This document shows, piece after piece, positions 45,199-57,800 of a stretch of DNA of 64,000 bases; the stretch's first letter is position 1; every line of letters starts with the position of its first letter. This stretch comes from Salvator merianae (Eukaryota; Chordata; Lepidosauria; Squamata; Teiidae), in the NCBI GenBank assembly GCA_003586115.2, contig QVOM02000091.1, positions 48,147-112,146 of the forward strand. Direction: 5' to 3'. The notes beneath the pieces were generated by a model. It did no database searches. It was not told the origin of the DNA and worked only from the letters and a program-made list of their open reading frames with translations. The position numbers and the translations under genes are program-made.

Positions 45199-45700
45199 GC
45201 CCCATTCAGACAGAGCCTAAAATTGGGACTATCCCAGGTCAATGTTGGGATTGCCACATGTATCCATGGCAATCCCAGCATAGTCCCTGGATATTGGGAT
45301 GATATTGTGAGGTATCGCTATTCTGAGAAAATCAGCCCTCCCCCCCAGATTTTCCTGGAGTAGCAAAACAACTTACCTTGTCTGGACGCATGCTTTTAAC
45401 AAGGGCCTTGAAGAAAATGGTCCTTGCATGTATAGGGTCAAAACTGACCCGAAAATAGCCACTACACATATGCGGAGATGGCATCCATGCACTTCTCTGT
45501 ATTTTACACCATCAAAATACCCAAGAGTAGCCACCTTCCCATTGTAGAAGGTGCATCCAAACAGGTAAGTGCCCATACTTGTCCTGCAAATTTTGCTCTG
45601 CTGTCTGGCAGGGGTGGTGAAAGGCAATTGCAGGATCCAAACAAGATCCTGCATTTTCTTCTTGCAGTCTGGAAGCAGCCTAAGCTGCCTCTAAGCCACC
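45199..45700 (+). mobile_element. DNA-transposon relic, family GGCCCC..CAGACAG, copy 1
   Basis: Starts GGCCCCATTCAGACAG and contains TGTTGGGATTGCCACATGTA, then a part with CATCAAAATACCCAAGAG. The same plan appears at 51908 and, inverted, at 53195-53700. Non-coding; right end uncertain. Confidence 0.55.
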
Positions 45701-46945
45701 TCAGAGGAGCTTTTTTTTTTTTACTATTCATGAGAGGGAGAGGGGCCTATGAACGATCCCACCTGCAAACCACTTCTAAGGCAACATCTACATGGGGCCT
45801 TAACGGCACCATGGGATCGATCTCGTGGTTCAGGGACCATATATCTGTGGCCTCCTGTTGCACCATAAAAGTGATTCCAGGGCGCAAGGTATGCCCTGTC
45901 CTGCGCCCTGGGAGCATCCGCTCTGCCCACTTTGAACATGCCTTCATTCCTCCCTTCTCCTGCATCACCCTGACTGGCTGGTCCAAAGTGCTCTTTGTTT
46001 TGCAGAGCACAGAAAAATGACTGACTTCCAGAGCCACTTCCTGTGCTCTCCGAAAACCATGAGGTAGAAACGTCAAACTAGGGTCCCATCACCAGCAGCA
46101 CTGGCAGGCATGCCTACTGCACTCTGCTACAGCAGCGACGAACAGCACAATAAGAATAGTTGCTCCCGAATAATGCAGGTTCCAACATCTTGTAGATCCT
46201 GCCTAAGCTGTTTCTAAGCTGCCTCAAATATGGTTTGTTTGTTTTTACTGTATATGAATGCATATAGCGTTTCCTTTCCTGGACCTTCCATAGGATGGGT
46301 TAAATGTTTTGTTCACTCAAATTCAGCAGTTTAGTAAAAGGCTGAAATAGTTTGAAGAACTCCTTTATAAGGACTTTGTTCCTGCTACTCCTGCACATAC
46401 CAAATTGAGTATTTGTTTATTAACTATCTATAGCCACCCAATAACCAAAAGTTCTTTGGGCGCCAAGCTTTTCAGATGAAGGGATGGAGAGGTTTTCTTG
46501 CTGGCAGTAATGTGCAAATACAGGATGAGATTCCAATAAAAGCCTTCTTTTCATCTCCCTGAACCCCAGTTTTGACCCCATCTGTTAAGTAAACTAGGGC
46601 CAGGACCCATAGCTGCCCACAGTCTTATTTTAGGCTAAAACCCACTGTTACCTTCTGGATTCCTCTGAGAGGAATCTGTGAAGAACAGAGACCAACACGA
46701 GTCCAGGGAAGGCAGCAAGAAGGAACTAAGGAAGAGAGACCCGTAGCTAAGATGGCAAAAACAGTGGAAACAATCGCTACTCGCAGTCTGACAGGTAATA
46801 ATGGCCTCTACCATTCGCACTTCAGTGCCGGGGGTGACAGACAAAAGCACAATTTTAACAATTGCAGAGCAGCGGATAAACAAAGGCAGTTAGATAACAC
46901 AGTTTTAACAGCAAAATGTGACTTTGTATATGTAAAGAGCTCATA
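45701..46945. other. Intergenic between B and C, no recognised gene
   Basis: No coding or RNA feature recognised. Contains scattered short repeats related to the element at 45199. Confidence 0.4.
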
Positions 46946-47507
46946 GGGCCTTACCAGCTCCTATCTGCTTGCTGAGCAGGCCCAGCCGCATGTGAACACA
47001 ACCACAGTTCACCCGGAGTTGCCTAACCTCTCCTAGGAGTGATCCAGCTGTGGACGACGTTTTAGCCCACAGGCTGATTAGCAGGTGTTCTGGGAAGGTG
47101 TTTCCTCACCTCTTCCAGGTTCCATACCTCTTCCAGAAGGTGGTTCCACACCTCTTCCAGGTTCCATACGTCTTCCAGAAGGTGGTTCCACACTTCTTCC
47201 AGGTTTCATACCTCTTCCAGAAGGTAGTTCCACACCTCTTCCAGGTGCTGGGCTGCATGGTTGTGGCTGCGCAGTTATTCAAAACATCCCAGTTGTTGTG
47301 GCAATGTCTGTCCACACACTGCATGCTGCTTTGGACTTCACCATGATGATCTGGTCAATCCATTTGCATTGCACGTGCTGCTAGCCAGGTACAAGGCTAG
47401 TCCAGCAAACTCAGTGCAAATGGCCCCCCACCGCTATTCAACCATACTTGCCTGGTGTGGTATTATTAACATACTTTACCAGTCAGGTAAGTGTGAAAAG
47501 GCCCTTA
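46946..47507. mobile_element. TIR element carrying a tandem repeat
   Basis: Ends AGGGCCTTACCAGC and GTGTGAAAAGGCCCT resemble the GGGCCTTTTCGCAC ends of gene A intron elements. Flanks are ATA and TTA. The interior includes the 42-bp tandem array. Confidence 0.5.
47106..47250. repeat. 42-bp tandem repeat, about 3.5 copies
   Basis: The unit is built on CACCTCTTCCAGGTTCCATA and CTCTTCCAGAAGGTGGTTCC, each unit being two related 21-bp halves. As 42 is divisible by three, it makes an open frame on both strands; I do not regard this as coding. Confidence 0.85.
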
Positions 47508-47861
47508 GATACTTGTAATTAAGTCATTTGGCCTCTGAGGACACACACACACACCAGTTTTCCATAGGCTGCAATTGCTTGGATAGCTGTTTTGCACTAA
47601 GCATTGCCTTGTGGGTAATAAATCACAGCCTTTTATAGGAAGAGACTATATGCCCAAGCTGTACCATTTAAACAGGCAAAGGAAGTGGGCATATCAAGAA
47701 AAGGAATATTGATACTTTCCAGTCACCATTCAGTAGGCACCGGAGTACAGAGACAGATGGAGAGAGAAATAGGCCTTTTTTTAGTCGATTTGTGTTCGGT
47801 TGTTCACACATATTTATGATACAGAAGCAAAAAGTAAACCTGTTCTTCTTGCTAGTGCAGT

Positions 47862-48245
47862 CATAAGAACATAAGAGGAGCCTTGCTGGATCAGGCCACA
47901 GCCCATCTAGTCCAGCATCCTGTTTCACACAGTAGCCCACCAATTGCTTCTGGGCTTCTCAAGCAGAAGACAAAGACAAAACCTTCATCTGCTCTTGACT
48001 CTCTACGAATGGCCTTTAGAGGCATCCTGCCTGTCTCTCCAACTCGAAGACAGTGCCTAAACATCCATTCTAGTAGGCACTGATACACCTGGCCTCCATG
48101 AATCTGTCCAATCCATTTGTAAAGCTATCCAGGCTGACTGCTGTCACCACCTCTTCTGGTAGTAAATTCCATAGATTGATGACCCCCTAGGTAAAAAAAT
48201 ACTTCCCCTTGTCAGCCCTAACTCTCCTGTCTCTGTGATGCTGTT
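47862..48245 (-). mobile_element. CR1 LINE 3'-end fragment
   Basis: Plus strand AGAACATAAGAGGAGCC, GGATCAGGCCACAGCCC, GGCCTCCATGAATCTGTCC and TACTTCCCCTTGTCAGCCC match the other CR1 3' ends in this window. Confidence 0.82.
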
Positions 48246-49089
48246 CAGGATTTCAAATATTCATCTATGTCATTCACTGGTTTACAGAGAAAGTTTCTAC
48301 TTTCGGTTTTCTTTTCTTGCTTTTTCACACTGTTTGTTGTTCGGGTTTGTGTGCTTGCATATTTATGATATGGGAGCTATGCATTTCAGGATGGGAGTTT
48401 GTGGTTGTGGCTTTTGGCAGCACATTGGCTGTGGTGCAGATGCGTTTCTGAGGCTGCTTTGAGAAACCCAGCTGCACCAAAGTGTTAATCCACCTTCAGA
48501 GTGAGAACACACCAACAAGTTTCTTTTTACATTATCTAATCCAGAAAATTTCTCCTTGGGTTACGTAATGAGGGAAGAAAAGTCCTCATCTAACAATCTT
48601 GAGGAAAGATTTTCAGCCATCCACACATTCCAGCTTGATGATCTCCCCTCCTTGCATCCGCTACTTGCCTTGGTATGACAAGATATACATGGTACAGGGT
48701 TACTCTAGTATATGTATTCATAATACGCATGTGGTTATAGAAATACATGTGTTTTTATATATGCCCCAGTATCTAAATATCATGGCAGCCATCCTTTGCC
48801 TGGCAGAAGCCCTATGGTAATAAGCCTGTTAGGACTCGCTGAAGAAACACTGAAGGTCTGTATATCAGATCTTCTGTAAATCAGAAATGCTGAAGATCCG
48901 TATATCAGTGTCTTATGTTCAGTCAGCATACAGTACTGATGACAACATGTGGTGTTGAAATATTTACTGATTTTGATTGGTGTTTTGAGTGCAATAAAGA
49001 GGTTTTACAATACACTTTTTCAGACTTTCCTTATTATTTAGTTCTCAGTTACAAAAAGGCTGATGTTTTTTAATGGTCATTCCTTCTAT
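48246..49089. other. Intergenic, no recognised feature
   Basis: Short internal repeats (ATCAGATCTTCTGTAAATCAG near 48868) only. No gene seen. Confidence 0.4.
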
Positions 49090-49274
49090 AATTGTTGTTG
49101 AGTACCACTGAGTCGTGTCTAACTCATGGTCGACTGCATGGGCACCTCTATGCAGTTTTTTAGGTGAGATACAGAAGTGGTTTTGACATTGCCTGCATCT
49201 GGAGAGATGCTGGGGATTGAACTGGAAACCCTCTGCTTTGGAGGCAGTTTGCTCTACAACTGAGCTACAGCCCC
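49090..49274 (-). mobile_element. tRNA-derived SINE with BovB-like tail, copy 1
   Basis: On the minus strand the head reads GGGGCTGTAGCTCAGTTGTA (A box) and GTTTCCAGTTCAATCCC (B box), the body CACTTCTGTATCTCACC, and the tail GACACGACTCAGTGGTACTC then AACAACAA, like the BovB 3' end. This fits the Sauria-type SINEs of squamates. Confidence 0.75.
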
Positions 49275-49281
49275 TCCCAGA

Positions 49282-49418
49282 CTCCACAGCACCACTGTGC
49301 AATTTTTTAGGTGAGATACATAAGTGGTTTGCCACTACCTACTTCTGGAGAGAGGCTGGGGATCAAACTGGCAACCCTCTGCTTTCCAGGCTGTTTGCAA
49401 TACCACTGAGCTACAGCC
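49282..49418 (-). mobile_element. tRNA-derived SINE, copy 2, tail-truncated
   Basis: Minus-strand GGCTGTAGCTCAGTGGTATT and GGTTGCCAGTTTGATCCCC head boxes, then the same body as copy 1. The BovB-like tail is missing; copy 1 follows within a few bases. Confidence 0.7.
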
Positions 49419-49519
49419 ATTCTTGTCTGTACTACCACTTAAAAACTGGAGACCAACAAGAACTTTTCCTTATCTTAACCACCTAAACAACAGAAAAGGG
49501 CAAATCAGCAGCTTTCCAT

Positions 49520-49650
49520 ATAGTTTGCTGTACCATTGAGCTACACACACACCCGACTCCATAGGCACCACTATGCAGTTTTCTTGGCAGAGATACAGAA
49601 GTGGTTTGCCATTGCTTACTTTTGGGGAGAAGCTGCGGATCTTTCCTGCT
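49520..49650 (-). mobile_element. SINE fragment of the same family, copy 3
   Basis: Plus strand CACCACTATGCAGTTTTCTT and GAGATACAGAAGTGGTTTGC repeat the body of copies 1 and 2, with a CACACA run in place of a full head. Confidence 0.6.
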
Positions 49651-49904
49651 CCTGCTCTTTCACCATGCTCACAAGGGTAGGTATTTTCAGCTGCAAAAAA
49701 GGTGCTTCTAAAGTGTCACATGCCATCTTTGTTTCATACAATGCTGGAGAAATGCCCTCAGAATGATCCTCCTCCTTGGGACATCATTTGCCAGGACAGG
49801 ATGTATCAAATTGTCCACAATGGAATACCATTCTGGTTACCCCCTGATTGCCCAATTTACCTTGTATGGATGTGCCATAAGAGTAAGGAAAAAAGACTCA
49901 CTAG

Positions 49905-50335
49905 ATTTACTTATTCATTAATTCATTTATTTATTTTATATTTCTGTCCTGCCATACACCAAAGGACTCAGAGCAGGTCACAACAAAATCGGCATAAAAA
50001 TAGATAAAGTGCATTTGTTAAAACAGTGCGAGTGCCAATACTGGGAGGGGGTCTTGTTCCCCCAGCCAAAGGCCAAGGTAAAAAAGTGTGTCTTCACCTG
50101 GAAGAGAGCACCTGACGCACCTCAGAGGGGAGACTATTCCATAGCCTGGGGGCCATTACCAAGAAGGCTGTCCCACGCATCCCCACTCCCTTAACTGCTG
50201 AAAGGAGAGGCACTGCCAAGAGGGCCTCACTGGCAGATCCTAGCACACAGGCAGGCCTATGTGGGAAGAGGTGTTCCTTTAGATATTTAACTTTAATACC
50301 TTGAACCTGGCTCAGTAGCAAATATATGGTGCTTC
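49905..50335 (-). repeat. LINE 3'-tail repeat
   Basis: TTATTTATTTTATATTTCTG, GGACTCAGAGCAGGTCACAA, GGAGACTATTCCATAGCCTG and AGAGGTGTTCCTTTAGATAT: the extended L2-like tail as at 54330. Confidence 0.6.
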
Positions 50336-51139
50336 AAACAAGCACAGGAATAATCTAAAAATATAGTAACTATAGATTTACTAATATATCATAGAATAAT
50401 AGAAATGTAAACACAATACAATTCTAAAGTAAACATATGTTTGTATAAGCTACAAAAGCTGTATAAGTTACAAAAGCTGGGTAAAAATTGAAGAACTCCT
50501 TTTCTTTTACCTACAGATAAGGTCTTATATAGAGAGCACCTGAAGTCTCAGAGAAAAAGAAGTCATGTGACAGGATTCAGAGTAAACTTCAGATATCATT
50601 TTGAGGAATACTGTTCCTGTTCTGTCGGAATTGCAGATGCCTTAAGTCAAAAGATTCCAGAGTTCTTAGTAATATAAAATAGCCTGTCTACAGTTTTGAT
50701 AAAGAGAATTTATGCTGGATTCTGAGACAAGCCAAATGCATTTTGGCTGAAAGCCTTTATCAGCAGTTAATGCAGATGCACTAAATTCTCCAAAATCCAT
50801 GAAGCTTCTAGCACATTTTGCATAGAATTTCCCATACATAATGCTGGGAGTTTTTCAAAAGAAAAAATTTTAGTATATTTTCACTAAGACAAACATTCTA
50901 TACTGTTTTTTTCCTAGAACAGGCATTTTGGTCTCCTTAATCCAGATCATGTTCTGTCAAATGCAGACAGAGCGGACCAGGGAAGGGTGGTGGCCTCATA
51001 TAGCCACACTAAAGTGCAGAAGTGTACTACATGGACCCTTAATCCATATTAAGGGTCCATTCAGAAAGAAACTATGCTTATTCTGAAATACCACAATGGT
51101 ACAATGCTACTTGTATGTTTTAGTCTTCAAGATGTTTGT
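50336..51139. other. 3' flank of gene C, no recognised element
   Basis: A/T-rich sequence without a recognised repeat or gene. Confidence 0.4.
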
Positions 51140-51145
51140 TTTATT
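51140..51145 (-). terminator. Candidate polyadenylation signal of gene C
   Basis: AATAAA on the minus strand, about 180 bp after the gene C stop codon and in the expected orientation. No other canonical hexamer was noticed closer to the stop. Confidence 0.5.
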
Positions 51146-51322
51146 TCCTCACCTTTTGACCTGTAAATGGAGAACTCTAAGCATTAGGATTACTTGGCAT
51201 CAAAATCAATAGTCCCTGAAAATGGGATACCATTGGTTGGGTCATTTGGGCCACAAAATACAGGTACCTTGTTGCATTTTAGGGCAGTGGAAAGAACAAT
51301 TATGGGGGACTTCAGGCAAGGC

Positions 51323-51855
51323 TCAGCATTTCAATTGCACCCCCCTCCACACAAAGAAAAAGGGTCGGATCGTCTCTCTTGAGAATGAGGCTGAAGGGAA
51401 GGCAAACACTAAGCCGTCTGTGTCAGCATCATAGAAATTCACACAGCCCTTTCTGCAGTCCAGGTACACTCGGATCTTCTTGAGTTCACTCCTCAAAGTC
51501 AAATAAGTATGCTCAGGGGAAGTGAAAGCACAGAAGTGACTAGTTGATTGTTCTGATGTCTTCCCTATAGCCCATATCCCCTGATTAGGGCCCATTTTAA
51601 ACTTTGATTTCCTGCTGACAGATTCTTTGGCAACTCCAACGGCCCAGGTGGCGCTCCTGATTTCTTCATTCACCTCTACCTCCCACCAGTATTTTTCTGA
51701 GGTGAATTTTTCACACCCCAGCACACACATCTTCTTGTCAAATCTTTCAGGATTATCAAGCGACGTCTGTGGCTTAGCTTTCCAACACACACTCTTCAGA
51801 TCTTCAGACACAGCAAGGTGGGGTTGCGCTGTGTCTTGATCCAGAGTCACATTAA
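51323..51855 (-). CDS. Gene C exon 8: PRY-SPRY domain and stop
   Basis: Acceptor CTGTCCTGCAG. 533 bp, the same length as gene A exon 7, from VNVTLDQD to GVQLKC and TGA. NPERFD, WWEVEV, WAVGVAKESV, VYLDCRKG and FPSASF mark the domain. The usual LDYE box reads LDCR here. Confidence 0.94.
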
Positions 51856-54800
51856 CTGCAGGACAGAAAGGAATATTTAAGCCAGATGGAGGTACAGAAT
51901 GAATCTATGGCCCCGTCCAGACAGGGTCTACAATGTGGGAAAATCCCAGGGCTATGTTGGGATTGCCACATATATCTGTCGTAATTCCAACTTTAAAAGG
52001 GGTACCCACGAAAAAGGGGTAGAATTATGATTCAGAATAAACCAACTCCCACCACAGGTTTTCCCAGAATAATGAATTGGGCTTACCTGCCTGGACGCTT
52101 GCTCCCACGATCTTCGGCCTGCAAACGGGCACTGAACATGCACAGAATCAAAACCAGGCTAGAAATGGCCACCAAGCATGCATGGCAGGTGATCATGCTT
52201 TTCCAGGTATTTCTCGCATCAAAATACCCGGATGTACTCAGCGCGCCATCGTGGGAGCAAGCCTTCAAACAGATAAGGGCCTGAGCTTGCCCCACGAGGT
52301 TGCCTTGCCATCTGGCAGGGATGATGAGGCCATTGCTGGGTCCAAAAAAGTGTTCGCATTTTCCTCACACTGTCCAGAGGCAACTTTAAAGCATTTCACA
52401 TACATTTTATTTACGGTTCTTCTGTTGACCCTCCTGCCTGCACATACGGCAGGAGTCTGTGTAAAGCTGCCCAGCAAGTCAGCAGCTAAGATGTAAAATG
52501 GAGCAAGATTTTCACATTTTTCAGCTCATTCCTTAAACACATTTTCCTCTCACTCATTTGCTCACCTCCAGTGTGCTCTCAACGCTATTTTAATTGAGCT
52601 AATTACTACTTAAGTCCCATAGGGGATGGGCAGTGAGAAATGATCTGTGCATTGTTTCACACAATATATTCCTGGGAGAATGCCTGAATAATATAAGTGA
52701 AAATAGTTACCTTTCCATAAGGTTCGTACCAACGACTCTGTCATGGGGAAGAGAGAGAGAAAGAGAGAGAAAGAGAGAGAATCAGACAACATGGTACTTA
52801 AAGCAAACACACTATGCCACTTTTTTTTCAATCTTCAGTTATATCCTTAGTGATATGAACATTCTCCCTCTAAAAGTATTGTGTCTAGGTTGCTATTTTT
52901 AAAGGAAAAGCCCTTTCATCCCTGTATCAGGGATGACTGACCCTCATGGAAGCATGATCTTTCTCATTTAATGCAACACTCTGTCATCAGGATTGGCCAA
53001 ATGGCCCCTACCAGACATTACTGAATTTTGTATTTACTTGTTCTGGAAGCTGTAACTAATGTGAAATGCAGTTGCCAGGCTGCTCCGTGGGCCACAGGCT
53101 CTTGAACATACCACAGCTGTGCTTAAGCAACTGTACGGGTTGCCAATTAAGTACAGTATTAGCCCAGTTTCTATGCTTGGTATATAAGGTCCTAAACGCC
53201 AAGAACGAAGGTTGTCTCTAGAAAACGAGAGAAAATGTGGATCTTGTTTTGATCCTGCAGTTGCATCTCACTGTCCCTGCCAGATAGCAGGGCAAAATCA
53301 CGGGGCAGGCATAGGTCCTTACCTGTCTGGGCACTTGCTCCCATGGTGGGGAGGTGCATATTTCTGGGTATTTTGAAGCCGTGAAATAACTGGAAGTGCA
53401 CAATCGCTGGTCCTTCCACATGCACAGAGACCATTTTCGGGCTGGTTTTGACTCAGCACATGCATGGTGGCCATTGCCACCAACCTGGCTGCCAGAGAAA
53501 GTGTCCAGACAGATAAGGCCATATTGCTATTCTGGGAAAACCTGGATTGGGAGTTGATTTTCCTAGAATAGCATTAACATGCAATTGCAGCCTTATAGTC
53601 CAGAGCTGTGTTGGGATTGTCACAGATATGTCCGGCAATCCCAGTATAGCCCTGTGATAATTCCATGTTTTAGGCCTTGTCTGGACGCTGCCCAAGTTAC
53701 TTAGCAAGTCATCTCTCCGGTTACAGGGGAAATCACCCTGTGGTTACCCCAAGTTACTGAAAGTTGTCTCAGCACTACCTGCATCTGGGCCTTCTTTGCA
53801 GTGGCACCTACATTCTGGAACATTCTTCCCTTCAATATTTGTGAGATGCCTAAATTTAACACCTTTAAGGCCTGCTGAAGATACATCATTTTAACCAGGC
53901 CCTTCCAATGTGAATGGTTTTTGTTTTCCAGTGACACTTTTATGAACAACTGGTCATTTTATTTGTTTGTATTTTACCGTAAATCACTTTGAGGTTATTT
54001 TATAATTGGAAGTGGCATACAAATGATTTAAAGAAAAAAATGAATGGAACTGAAATTTGGAATTCATAACTTCTACAGACTTTTACCATGGCACAAAAAG
54101 TATTAATTTCTTTGCTTTTTCTTTGTAATTTCTATTTACCTCCTTCATATACTTTCCTAAGTTTTACTGAAATAAAATACTTTAACAAATAAATTAATAA
54201 TACTTAAGTAATAGTTGTAGGCAGAAGTTTTCAATCTTCTTTAATTCTTGCAAACAATTACCTCTGTTCATGGATGGCTCCAGCTGCCCTGTAACAGTAT
54301 GACATGACTGAAATTAGATCTTTGTACATTTTATTTATTTATTTATTTATTTTATCATTTATATCCTGCCCTTCACCCGAAGGTCCCAGGCCGGGTTACA
54401 CAGTAAAAAGATAAAATTTATAACAGTTAAAATGTAATTAAAATACAGTATAGAATACAGCCCCCATCCCCCACAGCAGGACTACAGATAAGCTAAACAT
54501 CAAAGGTCAGGGTGCAGAGGTATGTTTTAACCAGGTGCCTAAACCCATATAGTTCTATACCTAGCAAACCTCTGCTAGAAGGCTGCTTCAAAGTCTGGGA
54601 GCCACCACCCTCTCACTTGCCAGAACCCCTCGTATCTCTTAGGGTAGCAGAACTACAAGAAAGCCTTCAGGCGAATCTATTTAGAAGGCTCTCTTTCAGG
54701 TATTTGGGGTCCAAGCCATTTAGGGCTTTATATGACAATGTCAACATCTTGAATTGGGCTCGGCAGTGAATTGGTAACCAGTGCAGTTCCTTCAAAACTG

Positions 54801-57800
54801 CATGATGTGCATCCAGCCAAAAATTCCTGTCAGCAGCTGAGCTGCTACATTCTGCATTAGTCACAGTTTCCAGACCATCCTCAAGGGCAGCCTTATGTAC
54901 AGCACATTACAATAACTAGTCTGCAGTTTAGCAGAGCATGGATCACAGCAGCCAAGACATCTGTCCAGGAAAGAGATGGCAAACCAGCCAGAGATGGAGG
55001 CAAGCGGTCCTGGCTACCGCTGCCACATGAGCCTCAAGTGACAGTGATGAATTCAAAAGCACTCCTAAATTGCACACCTGTTCTTTCTGGGACAAGACAA
55101 CCCCATCCAAGACTGGCACAACTTGTGCCATGGTAAGGAACAACACATTAACAATGCTAAGATTACTAATTAATTACTACCAGTGGGTTCTAGATTCTAA
55201 TTTCTTCCAGTGAACTGCAGCAGAAAGTGAACATGATCCCCAAAGATAGAAGAAAGTTGAGAGGTGTGATGATTTGCTCTCTCCCCCATCCCAAGTAGCT
55301 GGGAAGTCCTGCAAAACTGGAAATAATGAGGGAGAGAAGAAAAGGTGACAGTGCTAGATAGTGATCAAAAGAACACGAAAACACAAGAAATGCTCCAATG
55401 GACAGGACCAAGGATATCCAGAAGCACAAACATACTACTTTGATTTGTAACAAGCATGAACCAGCCTAAGGATGAACTGTTCAACCCCAAACCTAGAAGT
55501 AGCTGTCTGGTTCTTTGGGTATGATCACACAGAGCATTTTTGCGACGTATATTTCCTAAGGATCGCCTCATTTGTGAATACAGGGAAAAACTATGTCACA
55601 TAAGTTTTTAAAAGGCTCCTACCTTCCTTATTGGCTTTGCCTCAATGCCTAGCAATCCCTCCATAGCAACAAATGCTCAGAGCTGATTCACTGCCACCAG
55701 CCAATTTTCCAGGGCCCTGACTGGTCAGTGGCAATAGCAGGCTGGGATTGGCTCAGGAGCATTGTGGCCATCCCACCCCATCCCACCTTAACGCTTTCTC
55801 TCCCTGATTGTGATTTTCCTCATAGAAGGGGAGGATATACAGACACCTGGGGGCAAAGTACGTGATACTTTTTATTTTTTTGTTTGTCCTTTGGGTCCCT
55901 AATTCCCCCCAGTGATGCCCCTAACTATATGTCTGAACATACCCTTTGAATGATTCATGATCCCGCAGTCGTACCCCAGCTTCTCCTACTTCTCCAATCA
56001 TGTCCCATTAAGTCCTGGGTCTTGCCACAGCCTCTTCCCCTTTCCCCAGTTGCACCCTATAAGCTCCAGGTCTCACCCTGCCATCTCCCCATTCTGTCTG
56101 CCCAATCTTACCTTGTCTTTATAGAGGAGGAGAAAGAGGCTAGACTGAGACCCAGGGCTTAGTGAGGCATAACTGGGGAAGGGAGGAAAGTCTGTGGTGT
56201 GACTGGGGGTTCATGAACCATTCAAAGAACCTGCCACCCAGTTCTAGGTTTGGAGTGCAATTGGGGGGATTCAAACTAATAAATCATTTTCTAATTTCTC
56301 TGTTTCAATTTGTTTTTGGAACAAATCCTGAACTTTTAATGGGGTTCAGTTTGAAAACAAACCTTATGACTACCCCCAGTACAGTACAAATCCAGTTTGT
56401 ACCAAACTGATTCAACACATCTGTAGATCATACCTGTGGCCCATCTGTTTTAGCAGGTTGTCTTCACAGTGGTCAGTGAGCTGCACAAGGAAGCAGGACA
56501 CAAGCACACAGGTTGCAGTGCAGCTGGTGTTCAGGTAGCTCTGCAGCTGCCATCTATTACTATCTGGGCTAATAGCCATTGATAGCCCTGACTTCCATGA
56601 ATTTGCCCAAGCCTGGCGCAGTGGTACTCAGTATCTGAAGTGAATTGGTGACCCACACTGTCCTATGCACCAAGATCTCAAATTGGTACAGATCATTAAG
56701 TTGTTTCAGATCTTAATTACTGGGGCACCCACTTTTAATGCCATCTAGGATACCAAGAAATGCTTGTTGGCTCTCATTTTTTTCCTATCCCTTGTGATTA
56801 CATTCATTTTTCCTGGGTTTTGGTGATGAAGGAAACCTAGCTGTTCATTGCCAGTTGAAGGTGAACTTTCTGTGTGCCCCTAATGAAAGAGCTCTCCATG
56901 ACTGTGCCTCCAGACATCATCTCCCTTTGAAGTGACCCTCTTTTTCTCCTTGAACCGTCCTTCTCCTCCATACCTTTAAACTTTCTGATAGCCTCCTTTA
57001 GGAGTGAATTTTCTTCAGAGAAGCTTCTGAGTCTCTCATTCACTTCTGGAGAAAGTTCCAGTAGCTGAGGCTGACATCGCTTCTGATACCTAGAAATCAA
57101 ATGATACGAAAAGAACATAAGAAAAACCCTGCTGGACAGGGTCACAGCCCATCTAGTCTCACACAGTGACCCACCAATTGCTTCTGGGTATTCTCAAGCA
57201 GAAGGCAAAGGCAAAACATTCACCTGCTCTTGACTCCCTGCAAGTGGCCTTTAGAGGCATCCTGCCTGCCTCTCCACCCTGGAGATGGTACGTAGGCATC
57301 CATTCTACTAGCCAGTGATATACCTATCCTCCATGTATTTGTCTAACCCTTTCTTAAAGCTATCCACCTATTCTGGTAGTAAATTCCATAGACCAATAAG
57401 TCTCTGAGTGAAAAAAATATTTCCCCACGTTGATCCTAACTCTCCTGCCCATCAGATCCCATTTTAAGAAAAAGTTAAAGAAACCTCATAACTTCTCGCA
57501 AGCTTGTGTTTTGAAACAGCAGAGTAGACAGTCTGAGTCTACCCATGACTATGGGCCCCAACCTGATTCCTCTTGGTGCAAAATAACTCAGATACCTACA
57601 GATGTTTAAGATTATAGTTTGCTCCAGCAAGAATGGCCAAGTGAAGAAAAAGAGCTACTTACTTGCTCAAGTTCATTCTGATGCCCTGAAAGAGAGAGAA
57701 TGAGAAATAAGATACTTGTTTTTTGTCCTTTCCACATTTAGGAAAAAGCTTGGGGAAAACCAAGTTTTCATTTTCAGAGACTGTCTTTTCTTCATTTAAA

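Noticed and set aside
47100..47250. CRISPR-like array
   Set aside because: The units are contiguous without unique spacers, and the genome is eukaryotic.
47050..47384. Repeat-containing frames with a periodic LFQVPYLFQKVVPH peptide
   Set aside because: They are produced by the 42-bp tandem repeat, whose length is a multiple of three. Open on both strands, no start or splice context.
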